DNA from: Candidatus Mediterraneibacter faecavium | GTDB taxonomy: Bacteria; Bacillota; Clostridia; Lachnospirales; Lachnospiraceae | Direction of reading: 5' to 3' | Length of the DNA stretch: 37,688 nt | NCBI GenBank assembly: GCA_019119995.1 | Contig: DWVY01000046.1 | Coordinates: 1 to 37,688, forward strand | Shown here: one piece after another, positions 16,339 through 25,054 of the stretch | How positions within the stretch are numbered: the stretch's first letter is position 1 | Layout of the letters: each line of letters begins with the position of its first letter | Notes under the pieces: generated by a model | Told to the model about the DNA's origin: nothing | Databases searched by the model: none | What the model saw: the letters and a program-made list of their open reading frames with translations, nothing else | Program-made: the position numbers and the translations under genes

Positions 16339-16683
16339 CTACTCCTTCTTAAACGGTGTTTCTACATCGATCCGGTATAATTTATCTTTATAATCCGGCT
16401 TGATCGTCCTGATCTTCACGCCGAACAACTGCTCCGCCTCATTTTCCTGAAGAAATGCACAGGGATAGATCTGCGTGATACTTGCGACTTCCTCGTCCTC
16501 CGCCACTTCCAGCCTGAGCGTCACCATATCGTATCTCAGACAGAAAGAATAGCTCATCTCATATCCTCCCTCGATGCAGGTGGCGCAGATCTGCACCAGA
16601 CGCCAGCATTCCGTCTTCATGTGTACAACGGCCGGGAAGAATTCCGCTGCAGTGATCTTTCTGATCTCGTTCTTGCCTTCCAT
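16339..16683 (-). CDS. echD: Ech hydrogenase NuoC-like subunit
   Basis: A 114-residue hydrophilic subunit related to the 30-kDa NuoC subunit of complex I. It has the motif YPCAFLQENEAEQLFGVKI, matching the NuoC-type segment that precedes the large-subunit contact region, and ends in a charged tail. I set the start at ATG 16683, with GGGAGG 8 nt upstream; the GTG at 16692 overlaps the echC stop and would remove the spacing. It has no metal ligands and is thought to support the interface of small and large subunits. Short genes of this kind are typical of echD. Confidence 0.88.
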   Translation of the reverse strand: MEGKNEIRKITAAEFFPAVVHMKTECWRLVQICATCIEGGYEMSYSFCLRYDMVTLRLEVAEDEEVASITQIYPCAFLQENEAEQLFGVKIRTIKPDYKDKLYRIDVETPFKKE

Positions 16684-16688
16684 CACCG

Positions 16689-17126
16689 TCACCTCCCGTC
16701 CTTCGCCATAGCCGCCTGTTTTGCATCCAGTATCTCCAACGCCTTGACAACTCCGTCGATAATGGATTCCGGGCGTGCGGCGCAGCCCGGCACATATACG
16801 TCCACCGGGATCACTGTGTCGATCCCGCCTTTGATATTATAACATTCTTTAAATACGCCGCCCGTACAGGCACAGATCCCGACCGCCACCACGACCTTCG
16901 GTTCCGGCATCTGGCTGTAGATCTGTTTTACCACACTCTCGGTCTGGCTGTTCACACCTCCTGTGATCAGCAGGATATCCGCCTGGAACGGGTCTCCTGT
17001 ATTGATGATCCCAAAGCGCTCGATGTCGTATTTCGGTGTGAGGCAGTCGAGGACCTCAATGTCACATCCGTTGCAGCTGCTGGCGTCATAGTGGAGCAGC
17101 CACGGTGATTTTGATACTTTATTCAT
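16689..17126 (-). CDS. echC: Ech hydrogenase small subunit (NuoB-like)
   Basis: A 145-residue electron-transfer subunit. The proximal [4Fe-4S] ligands are C18 and C21 (SSCNGCDIE), C85 (VGICACTGG) and C115 (VPGCAARPE), the standard NuoB/group 4 pattern. It has no signal peptide, as expected for a cytoplasm-facing group 4 enzyme. It joins EchF to the active site in EchE and docks on the membrane arm. ATG with AGGAGG upstream, 15 nt after the echB stop. Confidence 0.94.
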   Translation of the reverse strand: MNKVSKSPWLLHYDASSCNGCDIEVLDCLTPKYDIERFGIINTGDPFQADILLITGGVNSQTESVVKQIYSQMPEPKVVVAVGICACTGGVFKECYNIKGGIDTVIPVDVYVPGCAARPESIIDGVVKALEILDAKQAAMAKDGR

Positions 17127-17141
17127 AATTTAGCCTCCTGC

Positions 17142-18005
17142 TCACTTGTCCAACATAAGGATCAGTATATTCACTCCGCCGGCTACCAGAGTTACCACCC
17201 AGCAGCTGTAGAGAAGCGTCTTCCATTTTACACGCGCACTGATATTATCCCACAGCGTCTCCATGAAGAAGATCACGGCGCAGATCAGGACCGCAGCGAT
17301 CCAGCTCCACCATGTGCTGTTGATAAAGAAGAGACAGAAGATCCCGAGCAGCAGCACCATTTCATAGTATTCCGCTATGTTCATGATAGCGAGCGTGGTG
17401 CCGGACATCTCTGTCGTCAGTCCTTTCACCATCTCCTGATGCGCATGATGACTCGTGGAAAGGTCGAAAGGCGATTTTCTGAATTTGATCGCCGCCGTAA
17501 ACATAAAGCCGACCAGCAGTCCCGGCATCCACAGCACCGCGCTCGTATCGGCGCGGATGATATCGGACACCTGGAAAGAGCCTGTCGTCAGATAGAAGCC
17601 CACTGCAATGAGAAGCGTCAGCGGCTCATAGGCCATCATCTGCAGCATCTCCCTGCTGGCTCCCATGTTCGCATATGGCGAGGAGTCGCTGGACGCCGCC
17701 ATGATCAGGAACATATCCGCGGTACTTAAGATAAAGAGCACCATCAGAAGATCCGCCCCGTAGAAGAGCATACAGCCCGCGATCATCAGGATCACAAGGT
17801 AGCTCAGGTTCAGGAGGAGCTGCACATTATTGACCGCGATCATCTCTTTGGAGAAAAGTTTCCCCAGGTCATAAAACGGCTGGAGAAGGCTTGGCCCTTT
17901 CCTCCGCTGCATCCTCGCGCTGATGATACGGTCCACTCCGTCCAGAAGCGCCCCGAGGAACGGTGCCAGGATCAGATAAGCCAGTACAAATACGATTTTT
18001 ACCAT
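17142..18005 (-). CDS. echB: Ech hydrogenase membrane subunit (NuoH-like)
   Basis: A 287-residue membrane protein with about eight transmembrane helices, related to NuoH/HycD. Near the N-terminus GVDRIISARMQRRKGPS is the conserved cytoplasmic loop of the family, and the segment KFRKSPFDLSTSHHAHQE is the second family loop next to the hydrogenase module. It anchors the soluble arm and takes part in coupling H2 chemistry to ion translocation. It starts 7 nt before the echA stop (overlap), with GGAGG upstream. Confidence 0.93.
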   Translation of the reverse strand: MVKIVFVLAYLILAPFLGALLDGVDRIISARMQRRKGPSLLQPFYDLGKLFSKEMIAVNNVQLLLNLSYLVILMIAGCMLFYGADLLMVLFILSTADMFLIMAASSDSSPYANMGASREMLQMMAYEPLTLLIAVGFYLTTGSFQVSDIIRADTSAVLWMPGLLVGFMFTAAIKFRKSPFDLSTSHHAHQEMVKGLTTEMSGTTLAIMNIAEYYEMVLLLGIFCLFFINSTWWSWIAAVLICAVIFFMETLWDNISARVKWKTLLYSCWVVTLVAGGVNILILMLDK

Positions 18006-19888
18006 GACACACCTCCTATTACGAGACAGAATCCGACGACGAGCACAGCCGCCGCCATAATGAGCGACGGGATCCGCAGATGCCTGCGGCCGAACTCAAA
18101 ACGCAGATACCAGTTGCTTAAGTACAGATGTTCTTTCTTGCCGTAACTGTTCATAAAGAAACGGTTGTCTCCCTCGTTGATGCCGTTCATATAGATCGGC
18201 ACGATCTCCCTGTGGGATCTCCTGCTGATAAAGAACATGGCTGCCGGCACGATAAAGATAGAGACAAGCATGATCGCCATAGTCGTCAGCACGCTCATGG
18301 AGAGCACGTCTTTGGAATTGCCGAACAGTTCTCTTATGATCGGGTTCACCATCCACTTCGCCACCAGCGGCAGGAGCAGACAGAGCAGGAGCATGACCGC
18401 CGCATGGAAGAACATGGACACATATTCATCCTTCCGTGTCACGTCTTTTACTTTTTCCCTCGGTATGTGGAAGCACAGCAGCTTTGCCAGCCATTTCGTC
18501 CAGTAGAACATGGTCGTGGCGCTTCCGTATGCGATAAAGAGCACCAGCACCACGTTGCCAGAATCCACAAATGACTTAAGCGCCACCCATTTTGAAATGA
18601 GCATTCCGAACGGCGCCAGATACATGCCGGCGATCCCGATGCCCATTATGTAGGCAAGCCTCGGGACTGTGATGATCAGGCCGTGCATATTTTCGATATC
18701 CCGGGAGCCCAGCGTATTCTCAGTGGCTCCCACAGACTGGAACAGCATGGACTTGCTGACCGCATGGAAGATCATAAGGAAGACTGCCGCCCATACCGTC
18801 TCCTCCACACCGATACCGGAACATGCCACGATAAGTCCCAGATTAGATATAGTGGAAAATGCCAGTACCTTTTTCGCATCATTCTGCGCGATTGCCATCA
18901 TACTTGCCATGATAAATGTAAGTCCGCCGATACTGGACACGATGATCCCCACCAGATTTCCTTCAAGCGCCGGCGAAATACGGATCAGCAGGTACACGCC
19001 CGCTTTCACCATCGTCGCGCTGTGCAGCAATGCACTTGACGGCGTCGGAGCCACCATTGCGCCCAGCAGCCACGTAGAGAACGGCAGCTGCGCAGACTTG
19101 GTCAGCCCTGCAAGGGACAGGCACATCAGCGGCAGGAGCGCTCCGATATTTACTACTTCAAGCAGCTGGAGCGTCCCGTGCAGCTGTGCCATCAGCGCGA
19201 TGGCCACGGCAAAGCCAAGACCGCCCAGCAGGTTCATCCACAATGCGCAGAAGCTGTTGTTTACCGCTTCTTCGGACCGTGTATATCCGATCATCAAAAA
19301 CGAGATCACACTTGTGATCTCCCAGAAGAAATAGATCCAGACCAGGTTCTGGGACAGCACCAGACCGAACATCGCCGCAAGGAACAAAAACAGCATGGAG
19401 AAGAAGAACGGCTGTCTGTCCTTAACCTCCTTGTGGTGATTGTGGTATCCTTTCATATATCCGACCGTGTAGATACAGATAAAGCCTCCGATGAATGCGA
19501 TGATGATGCACATCAGGATCGTCAGCCAGTCCACCATCATATGCGGCCCCTCTTTCACATCCGCCGTAAACTCCGTATACAGCACGACCGCAGTCTGTAC
19601 CACAGACAGGATGATCGGAAGCACCTTTCCATATTTTATACTCAGATAGATGATCAGGCACATCAGGAACAGATCCCCCGCCACCATCAGATGATCGATC
19701 AGCTCAGTCTCCGGATAATACATCTGCACCCGGGCGCCGCCACCGATCCAGTTCACGATAAATATAACCGTCGTAAGCATAATAATACCGGCGCCTGCAT
19801 AAACGATGTATCCTCTCGCCTTCTCATTACGGATGAACTGAAATAACACCGCCAGCACCGCCGGGATCCCAATAAGCAATGGTATCAT
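17999..19888 (-). CDS. echA: Ech hydrogenase ion-pumping subunit (NuoL/HyfB-like)
   Basis: A 629-residue polytopic membrane protein with around fourteen or more transmembrane helices, an antiporter-like subunit related to NuoL/M/N. The core motif TKSAQLPFSTWLLGAM, then PTPSSALLHSATMVKAG with its conserved Lys, marks the ion-pumping fold; the Glu in IYFFWEITSVISF is the helix-5 acidic residue. I set the start at ATG 19888 with GGAGG 9 nt upstream; the longer frame start at 19912 is not needed. It is the first gene of the ech operon and likely pumps H+ or Na+ driven by ferredoxin oxidation. Length is close to that of known EchA proteins. Confidence 0.93.
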   Translation of the reverse strand: MIPLLIGIPAVLAVLFQFIRNEKARGYIVYAGAGIIMLTTVIFIVNWIGGGARVQMYYPETELIDHLMVAGDLFLMCLIIYLSIKYGKVLPIILSVVQTAVVLYTEFTADVKEGPHMMVDWLTILMCIIIAFIGGFICIYTVGYMKGYHNHHKEVKDRQPFFFSMLFLFLAAMFGLVLSQNLVWIYFFWEITSVISFLMIGYTRSEEAVNNSFCALWMNLLGGLGFAVAIALMAQLHGTLQLLEVVNIGALLPLMCLSLAGLTKSAQLPFSTWLLGAMVAPTPSSALLHSATMVKAGVYLLIRISPALEGNLVGIIVSSIGGLTFIMASMMAIAQNDAKKVLAFSTISNLGLIVACSGIGVEETVWAAVFLMIFHAVSKSMLFQSVGATENTLGSRDIENMHGLIITVPRLAYIMGIGIAGMYLAPFGMLISKWVALKSFVDSGNVVLVLFIAYGSATTMFYWTKWLAKLLCFHIPREKVKDVTRKDEYVSMFFHAAVMLLLCLLLPLVAKWMVNPIIRELFGNSKDVLSMSVLTTMAIMLVSIFIVPAAMFFISRRSHREIVPIYMNGINEGDNRFFMNSYGKKEHLYLSNWYLRFEFGRRHLRIPSLIMAAAVLVVGFCLVIGGVSW

Positions 19889-19922
19889 TATCGTAATCCT
19901 CCTTTCACACACTCTCCCTTTA

Positions 19923-19951
19923 TTTATAATCCTGATTCAGTATTTTTACAA
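19923..19951 (-). promoter_or_regulatory. promoter of the ech operon
   Basis: On the minus strand -35 TTGTAA (19946-19951) and -10 TATAAA (19923-19928) are separated by exactly 17 bp, 35 bp before the echA start. The match is good but not perfect. Confidence 0.6.
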
Positions 19952-19989
19952 TAGTTTCCGAGTGTTTTTTCTGTTTATTTTTGTAAAAA
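19943..19989. promoter_or_regulatory. inverted repeat in the divergent ech/hyp promoter region
   Basis: TTTTTACAA (19943-19951) and TTGTAAAAA (19981-19989) are perfect 9-bp inverted arms 29 bp apart. One arm overlaps the ech -35; the other lies just before a TAAAAT at 19995-20000 that could serve as -10 for hypA on the plus strand. A regulator looping or binding both arms could control both operons. Confidence 0.4.
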
Positions 19990-20087
19990 TGTGCTAAAAT
20001 GAGCTTTGGACATTGTGCTGTTTCAGACAGTATCCACAGAAAAAATCCATTCAATTTGAACATAATCACCAGACAGGAGGAACAGCC

Positions 20088-20471
20088 ATGCATGAGCTGA
20101 GCATAACCGAACATCTGCTGGAGGACTGCATCCGCGAGGCGCAGGCGCAGAACGCATCCAGGATCCGCGTCATACGGCTGTGCATCGGGCAGCTCCGCGG
20201 GATCGTCCCCGACTGTATCCAGATCTATCTCGACATGCTCGCAGAGGGCACGATCGCAGAAGGCGCCCGCATCGAATCAGAGACGCTTCCCGTCAAGGTT
20301 CACTGCATGGACTGCGGGAAAGACGGAGAGATCACTCCCCACCACCTGCAATGCCCACATTGCGGGAGTATGAAGCTTAAGCTCCTGTCCGGAAAAGAAT
20401 TCTATATCAAAAGCTTGGAGGTAGACATCGATGGAGATAAAAGTATTGCATCAGGTAATGGACTGGAATGA
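20088..20471 (+). CDS. hypA: hydrogenase maturation nickel chaperone HypA
   Basis: A 127-residue protein beginning MHELSIT, whose N-terminal amine, His2 and Glu3 bind Ni. The zinc site is C73/C76 and C89/C92 (CMDC, CPHC). It hands Ni to the large subunit together with HypB. The ATG at 20088 has AGGAGG 8 nt upstream; the frame is open further upstream but those residues have no family counterpart. It opens the hyp operon, divergent from ech. It overlaps hypB by 41 nt, so the last 13 codons are shared in another frame. Confidence 0.96.
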   Translation: MHELSITEHLLEDCIREAQAQNASRIRVIRLCIGQLRGIVPDCIQIYLDMLAEGTIAEGARIESETLPVKVHCMDCGKDGEITPHHLQCPHCGSMKLKLLSGKEFYIKSLEVDIDGDKSIASGNGLE

Positions 20472-21087
20472 AGATGTAAGCGAAGAAGTAAAGGAAACAC
20501 TTTCCTCTCATCACATCTGTATGATCAACGTAATGGGCAGCCCCGGAGCCGGAAAGACAAGCCTTATCACTTCTCTGATCGGTACATTAAGGAAAGACTG
20601 GCGCGCAGGCGTCATCGAAGGCGACATCGCGGGACAGATAGATGCGGAGCGCATTGCAGATCTGGGTATCCCCTCCGTCCAGCTCAACACAGACGGAGCA
20701 TGCCACATCGAGGCCATGAGCATCCAGCATATCCTGCCGGAGCTTCCGCTCGATGACCTGGACGTCATATTCGTCGAAAATATCGGAAATCTCGTATGCC
20801 CCGCAGAGTTCCGCATCGGGGAGTCTCTGCGGATCACGATCCTAAGCATCCCCGAGGGCGACGACAAAGTGGAGAAATACCCCCTCATGTTCACGGATAC
20901 GGACTGCCTTGTCCTGAACAAATACGATATGCTCCCGTACTTTGACTTTGATGAAGCAAGAGTCCAAGCCAACTATGAGACCGTAAATCCCGGCGCTCCT
21001 CTCTTCCGGATCAGCAGCCGGACCGGGGACGGCATACAGGAACTCGCTGACTTTATCTCGGAGCAGATCCGGAAAGCACAGTCATGA
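20431..21087 (+). CDS. hypB: hydrogenase nickel-insertion GTPase HypB
   Basis: A 218-residue GTPase. P-loop GSPGAGKTS at 36-44, the switch segment VIEGDIAGQIDAERI, the metal-site motif NTDGACHIEA and the guanine specificity motif NKYD are all present. It lacks the His-rich nickel-storage tail seen in some HypB proteins. It works with HypA to insert Ni into the apo large subunit. GGAGG lies 9 nt before the ATG inside hypA, and the stop overlaps the hypF start (ATGA). Confidence 0.96.
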   Translation: MEIKVLHQVMDWNEDVSEEVKETLSSHHICMINVMGSPGAGKTSLITSLIGTLRKDWRAGVIEGDIAGQIDAERIADLGIPSVQLNTDGACHIEAMSIQHILPELPLDDLDVIFVENIGNLVCPAEFRIGESLRITILSIPEGDDKVEKYPLMFTDTDCLVLNKYDMLPYFDFDEARVQANYETVNPGAPLFRISSRTGDGIQELADFISEQIRKAQS

Positions 21088-23603
21088 AGATCATTCGCAT
21101 TGAAGTGGAAGGGATCGTACAGGGCGTAGGCTTCCGCCCGTTTCTTCACCGGCTCGCGTCACGGCACCATATCTGCGGCTGGGTGCGCAACACCTCAGCA
21201 GGACTGGAAGGCATCCTTGAGGGTGAGCCGGAAGAGCTGGAGCGTTTCATCGAAGAACTGCGATCATCCCCGCCGCCCATGGCACAGATTGAAGCGGTCC
21301 GGGTGGAAAATGCAGATGCTGCTTCGGCAAATATGGATGCTGATCCGGCGCATGCCGGTGCGTCTTCTCCCACGGCACAGCCGTCCGGGACTTTCAAGCA
21401 TTTTACAATACGTGACAGCCGCATAAAGGCCGGCGCGACCCTCATTTCTCCGGATACCGCCATGTGTCCGGAATGTGAGGCAGAGCTCTATACCCCGTCA
21501 GACCGCAGATACCGTTACCCCTTTATCAACTGTACGAACTGCGGGCCCAGATATACCATCATCGAGGCGCTGCCCTATGACCGGGAACGGACAGTGATGA
21601 AAGAGTTCCCCATGTGCGGAGACTGTGAGAATGAATACAATGATATCAGCGACCGGCGGTATCATGCCCAGCCCGACTGCTGCCCGGAATGCGGACCGGA
21701 AGTCTTCTATATTAAATCTTCAGAGAAACCGGCTGATCCTTCTGCGGCGCCTGTCTCTTCTTCGCAGTCTGTCTCCTCTACGCTGCCTGTCAGCGGTGAC
21801 GATGCGTTCCGCCGCTCTCAGGAACTCCTCGCAGACGGCGGCATCCTTGCAGTCAAGGGAATCGGCGGCATCCATCTCGCCTGTGACGCGTTGGATCCCG
21901 ACGCAGTATACAGACTGCGCGGACGCAAGCACAGGGCTGAAAAACCTCTGGCGGTCATGTGCCGTTCTCTCGAAGCAGCACGCCGGATCTGCGAGATCAC
22001 GCCAGAAGAAGAGAAACTTCTGACAAGTCCCGCACGGCCGATCGTCCTTCTCGCAAAGCGGACGAACAGCTCGAGGGCGCTCGACGCTCTCAGCTTCAGC
22101 GCAAGGCTCGGTGTGATGCTGCCCTATACGCCTCTTCACACATTGCTTCTTGACAGCGCTTACGGCGGGCCGGACATCCTTGTCATGACGAGCGGAAATG
22201 TGCCGGGCTGTCCCGTACTCACAGATAACGATGCAGCTTTGGACGCGCTTTCAGGTGTCGCAGACGGTTTTCTCCTGCATAACCGCAGGATCGCAAACCG
22301 GTGCGATGACTCTTTAATAGCCGAATGGCAGGGGCGCCCCTATTTCCTGCGCAGGAGCCGGGGCTATGCTCCCCGCCCGCTGGAACTTCGCTTATCCGAT
22401 AGAACAGACGGATCACCGGCCGGTACTGTTTCCGGCAGTATTTCTGCCAGTATTTCTGCCAGTGTTCCGCCAGACGGCAGCCGTCCCCCTATATCTGCCG
22501 ACGGTATCTTTGCATTTGGCGCCGAGCAGAAGGCTTCCTTCGCACTGGGACGGGATTCGCATATATTCCTGAGTCCTTATATCGGGGATCTGAAGAATGC
22601 CGAGACATTTGAGCACTACACACAGGCTATGCAGACTTATGAAAGACTCTTCCGGCTGAAGCCCGCTCTCTATGTCTGCGACCTGCACCCGGACTATCTG
22701 TCCACCTGCGAAGCGAAACGGCGCGCCGCGTCAGATCACGTTCCGCTTCTCCAGGTCCAGCACCACTGGGCGCACATGACGTCCTGCATGGCGGATAATA
22801 ATCTGAGCGGGCCGTGCTTCGGGATCATCTGGGACGGCACCGGTCTGGGAACTGACGGAACGATATGGGGCGGAGAATTTTTTATCGGAGATTACGAAAA
22901 CTTTCAGCGTGCCGGCTCGATCCGCCCGATACTTCTGCCCGGCGGCGACCGCGCGGTCCGCGAGATCGGCAGGATCGCGCTCTCGCTCATAACAGACGCG
23001 GGGATCCGGGACTTTTCCCGCGTTCCTCTGACAGAGGAAAAATGCCGGATGTTATCCGGATTGATGGAGACATTGCCGCAGTCTGTGCCGGCAGCCAGCA
23101 GCATCGGGCGGCTGTTCGACGGAATCTGCGCTCTTCTTCTGGATCGTTCGGAAGTCGATTACGAGGGCGAGGGCGCCGCTCTTGTAGAAGCGCTCTCTCC
23201 GGCCGAGACGCCGGAACAGCTATCTGCCGGACTGCAGACACTTGCCTATCCGGTCACATTTTACGAGAAAGACGGAATCCGCATCTTCGATACGCGTCCG
23301 ATGATCCGCAGTCTTATAGACGAACTGGATCAGCACAGAGATAAGTGTCTTCTCGCCCTGCGCTTTATGTCAACGCTTGTCTACATGGCAGCGGATCAGT
23401 GCATGACGCTGAATCCTGACAGGTTTCCTGTCGTACTCTCCGGCGGAGTCTTCCAGAACCGTTTTCTCCTGCATGGTGTTGCTTCCCTGCTAGAAGAGAA
23501 AGGATTTGCGGTGTATACTCATCATCGGGTATCCGCAAATGATGAGGGGATTGCGCTGGGACAGCTCGCTATCGCCGGCTGCAGACGGAAAGCGACCGAA
23601 TAA
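21084..23603 (+). CDS. hypF: carbamoyltransferase HypF
   Basis: An 839-residue protein that makes the thiocarbamate on HypE, precursor of the cyanide ligands. Domains in order: acylphosphatase (1-90; VEGIVQGVGFRPF, WVRNTSAG), double zinc-finger (about 125-205; CPEC, CTNC, CGDC, CPEC), YrdC-like (about 245-420; KGIGGIHLACDA, MLPYTPLHTLLL), and Kae1-like carbamoyltransferase (about 470-835; QHHWAHMTS, VVLSGGVFQNRFLL). It is some 60-80 residues longer than most HypF because three low-complexity linkers (Ala/Asp, Ser/Pro, Ser/Gly-rich) lie between domains. One of them is a 12-bp tandem repeat. It follows hypB with ATGA overlap. Confidence 0.96.
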   Translation: MKIIRIEVEGIVQGVGFRPFLHRLASRHHICGWVRNTSAGLEGILEGEPEELERFIEELRSSPPPMAQIEAVRVENADAASANMDADPAHAGASSPTAQPSGTFKHFTIRDSRIKAGATLISPDTAMCPECEAELYTPSDRRYRYPFINCTNCGPRYTIIEALPYDRERTVMKEFPMCGDCENEYNDISDRRYHAQPDCCPECGPEVFYIKSSEKPADPSAAPVSSSQSVSSTLPVSGDDAFRRSQELLADGGILAVKGIGGIHLACDALDPDAVYRLRGRKHRAEKPLAVMCRSLEAARRICEITPEEEKLLTSPARPIVLLAKRTNSSRALDALSFSARLGVMLPYTPLHTLLLDSAYGGPDILVMTSGNVPGCPVLTDNDAALDALSGVADGFLLHNRRIANRCDDSLIAEWQGRPYFLRRSRGYAPRPLELRLSDRTDGSPAGTVSGSISASISASVPPDGSRPPISADGIFAFGAEQKASFALGRDSHIFLSPYIGDLKNAETFEHYTQAMQTYERLFRLKPALYVCDLHPDYLSTCEAKRRAASDHVPLLQVQHHWAHMTSCMADNNLSGPCFGIIWDGTGLGTDGTIWGGEFFIGDYENFQRAGSIRPILLPGGDRAVREIGRIALSLITDAGIRDFSRVPLTEEKCRMLSGLMETLPQSVPAASSIGRLFDGICALLLDRSEVDYEGEGAALVEALSPAETPEQLSAGLQTLAYPVTFYEKDGIRIFDTRPMIRSLIDELDQHRDKCLLALRFMSTLVYMAADQCMTLNPDRFPVVLSGGVFQNRFLLHGVASLLEEKGFAVYTHHRVSANDEGIALGQLAIAGCRRKATE
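22425..22472. repeat. 12-bp in-frame tandem repeats in hypF
   Basis: Units at 22425, 22437, 22449 and 22461; the middle two are the identical 12-mer AGTATTTCTGCC. They encode a Ser/Ala/Ile run between the YrdC-like and Kae1-like domains. Confidence 0.85.
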
Positions 23604-23639
23604 AGAAAGAGTTTTCTGAAGAAAAGAGGATTATATTAT

Positions 23640-23858
23640 ATGTGTTTAGCAATGCCTATGAAGATCAGTAAAATAGACGGCGCTCTGGCGCAGTGTGAAG
23701 CAGGCGGCCTCACGCAGGATATCCGAATTGACTTCATCACAGACGCACAGCCGGGCGATTACGTTATGGTGCACGCCGGATTTGCCATCGAAAAGATGTC
23801 TGAAAAAGAAGCTCTTGAAAATATGGAACTTCTGGAGGAGATCAAAAATGCTCTATAA
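23640..23858 (+). CDS. hypC: hydrogenase assembly chaperone HypC
   Basis: A 72-residue HypC/HybG chaperone. It starts MCLAMP; after Met removal C2 binds HypD and then the large subunit during assembly of Fe(CN)2CO. The segment PGDYVMVHAGFAIEKM is the conserved beta-barrel strand and helix start. Its end overlaps the hypD start by 11 nt. A weak AGAGG lies upstream. Confidence 0.96.
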   Translation: MCLAMPMKISKIDGALAQCEAGGLTQDIRIDFITDAQPGDYVMVHAGFAIEKMSEKEALENMELLEEIKNAL

Positions 23859-24939
23859 CAGCTATTTTAAAAAGCCGAAAGACGTACCTCTGCTTCTTGA
23901 TAAGATAAGGGAGTACAGCGACAAGACCGGCCCGATCCGCCTGATGGAAATCTGCGGGACGCACACCATGGCGATCGCCCGCAGCGGGATCCGGAGCATA
24001 CTGCCGGAAAACGTACAGCTCCTCTCCGGCCCCGGGTGTCCGGTCTGCGTTACTCCTTCAAATATGATCGACATGGTCCTTGACCTGTCACAGAGACCGG
24101 GCGTGCTGATCACAAGTTACGGTGATCTCCTGCGCGTTCCCGGGGCAGCGCAGGGAGACAGTCTTCTGGCGCGCAGAGCGGACGGCGGCAAAGTCGAATC
24201 CGTCTACTCGCCTGTGGATGCTATTAAGATCGCAGAAGAGCATCCCGACACAGAAGTCATTTTCCTCGGAGTCGGTTTCGAGACAACCGCGCCCGGAACC
24301 GCCGCCTGTATCCTTGAGGCGGCATCCCGGAAGCTTGATAATTTTTCCGTGCTGTGTCTGTTAAAACGGACAGAGCCTGCCATCCGCTCCCTCATCGAGT
24401 CTGATGACTTCGCAGTAAACGGCTTTCTCTGCCCCGGGCATGTGGCCGCTGTCATCGGAGCTGACGGCTTTTCCTTTCTCCCGAAAGATTACCGCCTGCC
24501 GGGTGTGGTAAGCGGTTTCGAGCCCGGAGATCTCCTGTATTCCATACTGGAGCTGACAGAAATGCTCGCAAAGGGGACGCCGGAATTAAAAAATGAATAT
24601 ACCCGTCTTGTGCGGCAGAATGGGAATCCTGCCGCCCTAGCATTAATGGACAAGGTATTCTGCCCCTGCGCATCAGACTGGAGAGGGCTCGGACAGATTC
24701 CGGGCAGCGGCTATAAGATCAGGGAAGAATATGCGAAGTGGGACGCCGTGAAGAAATTTTCTCTCACTCCCGCAGAAGCAAAGGAAATACCCGGCTGCCG
24801 CTGCGCCCAGATCATACGCGGCGTCATGCGGCCGACAGAGTGCCCGCTGTTCAGAAAAGTCTGCTCTCCGGATAATCCCGTGGGACCGTGCATGGTTTCC
24901 GGCGAGGGTGCCTGTGCAGCAGCATACCAGTACGGATAA
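23848..24939 (+). CDS. hypD: hydrogenase Fe-cofactor assembly protein HypD
   Basis: A 363-residue [4Fe-4S] scaffold on which, with HypC, the Fe(CN)2CO unit is assembled. The signatures are EICGTHTMAI (C36), GPGCPVCVTP (C64, C67), the GFETTAPGTAA motif and a C-terminal cysteine set (FCPCASDWRG, PGCRCAQIIRG, CPLFRKVCSP) that binds the cluster. The start is the ATG at 23848, inside the end of hypC, with GGAGG upstream. An open frame extends to 23695, but it overlaps hypC out of frame and has no family residues. Confidence 0.96.
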   Translation: MLYNSYFKKPKDVPLLLDKIREYSDKTGPIRLMEICGTHTMAIARSGIRSILPENVQLLSGPGCPVCVTPSNMIDMVLDLSQRPGVLITSYGDLLRVPGAAQGDSLLARRADGGKVESVYSPVDAIKIAEEHPDTEVIFLGVGFETTAPGTAACILEAASRKLDNFSVLCLLKRTEPAIRSLIESDDFAVNGFLCPGHVAAVIGADGFSFLPKDYRLPGVVSGFEPGDLLYSILELTEMLAKGTPELKNEYTRLVRQNGNPAALALMDKVFCPCASDWRGLGQIPGSGYKIREEYAKWDAVKKFSLTPAEAKEIPGCRCAQIIRGVMRPTECPLFRKVCSPDNPVGPCMVSGEGACAAAYQYG

Positions 24940-25054
24940 AAAACAAACTTATTTGACCCTTGCGACAGCCGCCAAATGGACATGCAGGTATGTCCGCCGG
25001 ACTCGCTGCCCGCGGGAATAAAACACGAACAATAGGGAAACAGAGGTAATGACC

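Noticed and set aside
20013..20087. A longer start for hypA
   Set aside because: The extra 25 residues have no HypA counterpart; MHELSIT must be the mature N-terminus because the amine and His2 bind nickel, and AGGAGG fits 20088.
22865..23344. Arg-rich alternative frames within hypF
   Set aside because: Composition shadows of a GC-rich coding region; no ribosome binding site or family likeness.
23695..23847. A 51-residue N-terminal extension of hypD
   Set aside because: It is read out of frame across hypC and resembles no HypD; the ATG at 23848 has GGAGG and the family N-terminus.
24940..25054. A gene or riboswitch between hypD and hypE
   Set aside because: Only a 6-bp hairpin and no conserved motif; probably a simple intercistronic gap.
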